In this document: positions 34,648 to 35,393 of the stretch, one piece after another
Numbering within the stretch: position 1 is the stretch's first letter
How the letters are laid out: each line of letters begins with the position of its first letter
The notes under the pieces: model-generated
What the model was told of the DNA's origin: nothing
Database searches by the model: none
Seen by the model: only the letters and a program-made list of their open reading frames with translations
Source of the DNA: Isochrysis galbana
Lineage: Eukaryota > Haptophyta > Isochrysidales > Isochrysidaceae
NCBI GenBank assembly: GCA_018136815.1
Contig: CM030941.1
Location: forward strand, 85,772-121,164
Direction of reading: 5' to 3'
Length of the DNA: 35,393 bases
Made by a program: the position numbers and the translations under genes

Positions 34648-35393
34648 GCACCTGAGGTCTCGAGCGCTCGCGAAAGCGCGTTGTCACCAGCGTGCCCAGC
34701 CCATGCGGCGGCGCACCGAGAGCTCGTGATGGCTGGCGCCGCGGCAACGTCGCGTTCATTAAGGATCTCCTCCACAGCACCTGCGCGCGCGCCGGGAGGG
34801 AGCGAAGCAGCGGCTGAGCGCGGCGACTGGCGCGCCGCCGTCAGGCTCCAGCCTCGCCCTCCCTCGATCCTCAGGCACCGCATGCCCGCGGGGAGTTGAC
34901 GATTCTGCCTGAGCCGCTCGGAGCTCTGCGACTGCTGCCACTGCTCCATCGCCCTCGCTCTCCTCTGCCCGTAGCCCAACCGCTGACCTCTGCCCGCATC
35001 CCCACCGCCGACCTCTGCTGGCATCCCCACTGCTGAACTCTCCCGGCACGAGCCCCCGCGCGCACCCTCAAGCGCCCTCGCCGTGCTTTCCATGCCCAGC
35101 TGCTGCTGCAGCACCTTTCTCTGCCTGAGCAGTCGCTTTCTCGCCAAGCCGCCCAGCTCATCGCCTTCCTCAACCTCGATGCCCAAAGAGGTGAGCAGCG
35201 GTCTTTCCGCGGCCAGCACTGTCGTCATCGAGAAGGATGCAAAGGGGAGGCAGGCGCCAGCGGCATCAGCGTGTGCAGCGTGTGAAGCTCGCGCGGGCGG
35301 GCGCGCTGCAGTTCGCCCAGCTGTCGCGCCGCGGCAACCCTCGAAGCCTCCGATGGGGCTGCGTGAAGCATTTCGAGAAGCTTCTCGAGCCGC
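34648..35393 (-). pseudogene. Mot1/BTAF1 5' part, copy B, runs off the right edge
   Basis: Minus strand from 35392: RLEKLLEMLHAAPSEASRVA, then AARQLGELQRARPREL, the Mot1 N-terminal HEAT helix pair. The ~100 residues that should follow (the next HEAT repeats) are missing. After a frame change come VLAAERPLLTSLGIEVEEGD and ELGGLARKRLLRQRKVLQQQ, matching the segment before DUF3535. Copy A lacks the same ~100 residues, so the internal loss predates the duplication. The start codon is beyond the window edge. Copy B ends at 34648 without the DUF3535 region. Confidence 0.75.

Noticed and set aside
34275-34655. Plus-strand ORF of Pro/Ser/Leu
   Set aside because: Low-complexity translation of the C/T tract running antisense into Mot1 copy B.
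1-35393. tRNA or rRNA genes
   Set aside because: I looked for cloverleaf and conserved rRNA segments and saw none; a covariance search would settle it.

Overview
The window is nuclear DNA of a eukaryote, most likely a unicellular alga. The evidence is exon-like gene pieces, polypyrimidine tracts upstream of start codons, a Ty3/gypsy element, a TPRT-type LINE insertion, MITEs, and genes typical of eukaryotes (GT43 glycosyltransferase, SRP14, Mot1/BTAF1). GC-rich sequence, a heliorhodopsin piece, a Fanzor-like piece and algal Cys-rich proteins suggest a haptophyte or similar marine protist. This is inference; no marker settles it.

Layout. 1-653 (-): the 5' part of a membrane-protein gene running off the left edge, with a 200-bp purine tract upstream. 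654-3200: gene-poor, with palindromes and a dispersed repeat. 3207-12793 (+): a large Ty3/gypsy element. Its Gag and Pol share one reading frame broken only by a single TAG at 5970-5972. Pol holds a phage/bacterial-type cytosine-methyltransferase-like domain between its disordered N-terminus and the protease. Two frameshifts disrupt RNase H and the start of integrase, and a 100-N gap then cuts the element. 12894-15160: an unassigned minus-strand ORF, two MITE-like elements (one with a 9-bp target duplication), a truncated second copy of the gag leader, and an array of degenerate palindromes.

15615-16205: a FkbM methyltransferase remnant. 16913-18738: a DNA transposon bounded by ~21-bp inverted repeats and inserted into a copy of the 2128-2275 repeat. 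It carries a frameshifted IS5-type transposase, a small ORF resembling the N-terminus of Fanzor (eukaryotic TnpB-like) proteins, and an intact membrane-anchored protein with three cystine-knot-like units. 19812-20927: an intact GT43 glycosyltransferase preceded by a perfect 16-bp-stem hairpin. 21325-21480: a heliorhodopsin fragment abutting an opposite-strand ORF at a small palindrome. 19470-23000 also holds four same-orientation copies of a ~31-bp motif.

22964-24455: a small minus-strand ORF and the start of an SRP14 gene with a TGA at the conserved Trp. 25265-25620: a 204-bp tandem duplication. 25676-27317: a 5'-truncated LINE flanked by a 17-bp target duplication. 28334-29131 (-): a Cys-rich secreted-type protein with 22-residue repeats. 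30485-32445 and 34648-35393 (-): two decayed direct copies of the 5' part of a Mot1/BTAF1 gene, separated by a transposon-derived ORF and a 65-bp satellite.

The genes do not form a pathway. The window is a repeat-dense region in which mobile elements have captured, split and duplicated host genes. The most unusual units are the methyltransferase-bearing gag-TAG-pol retroelement and the transposon carrying the cystine-knot protein.
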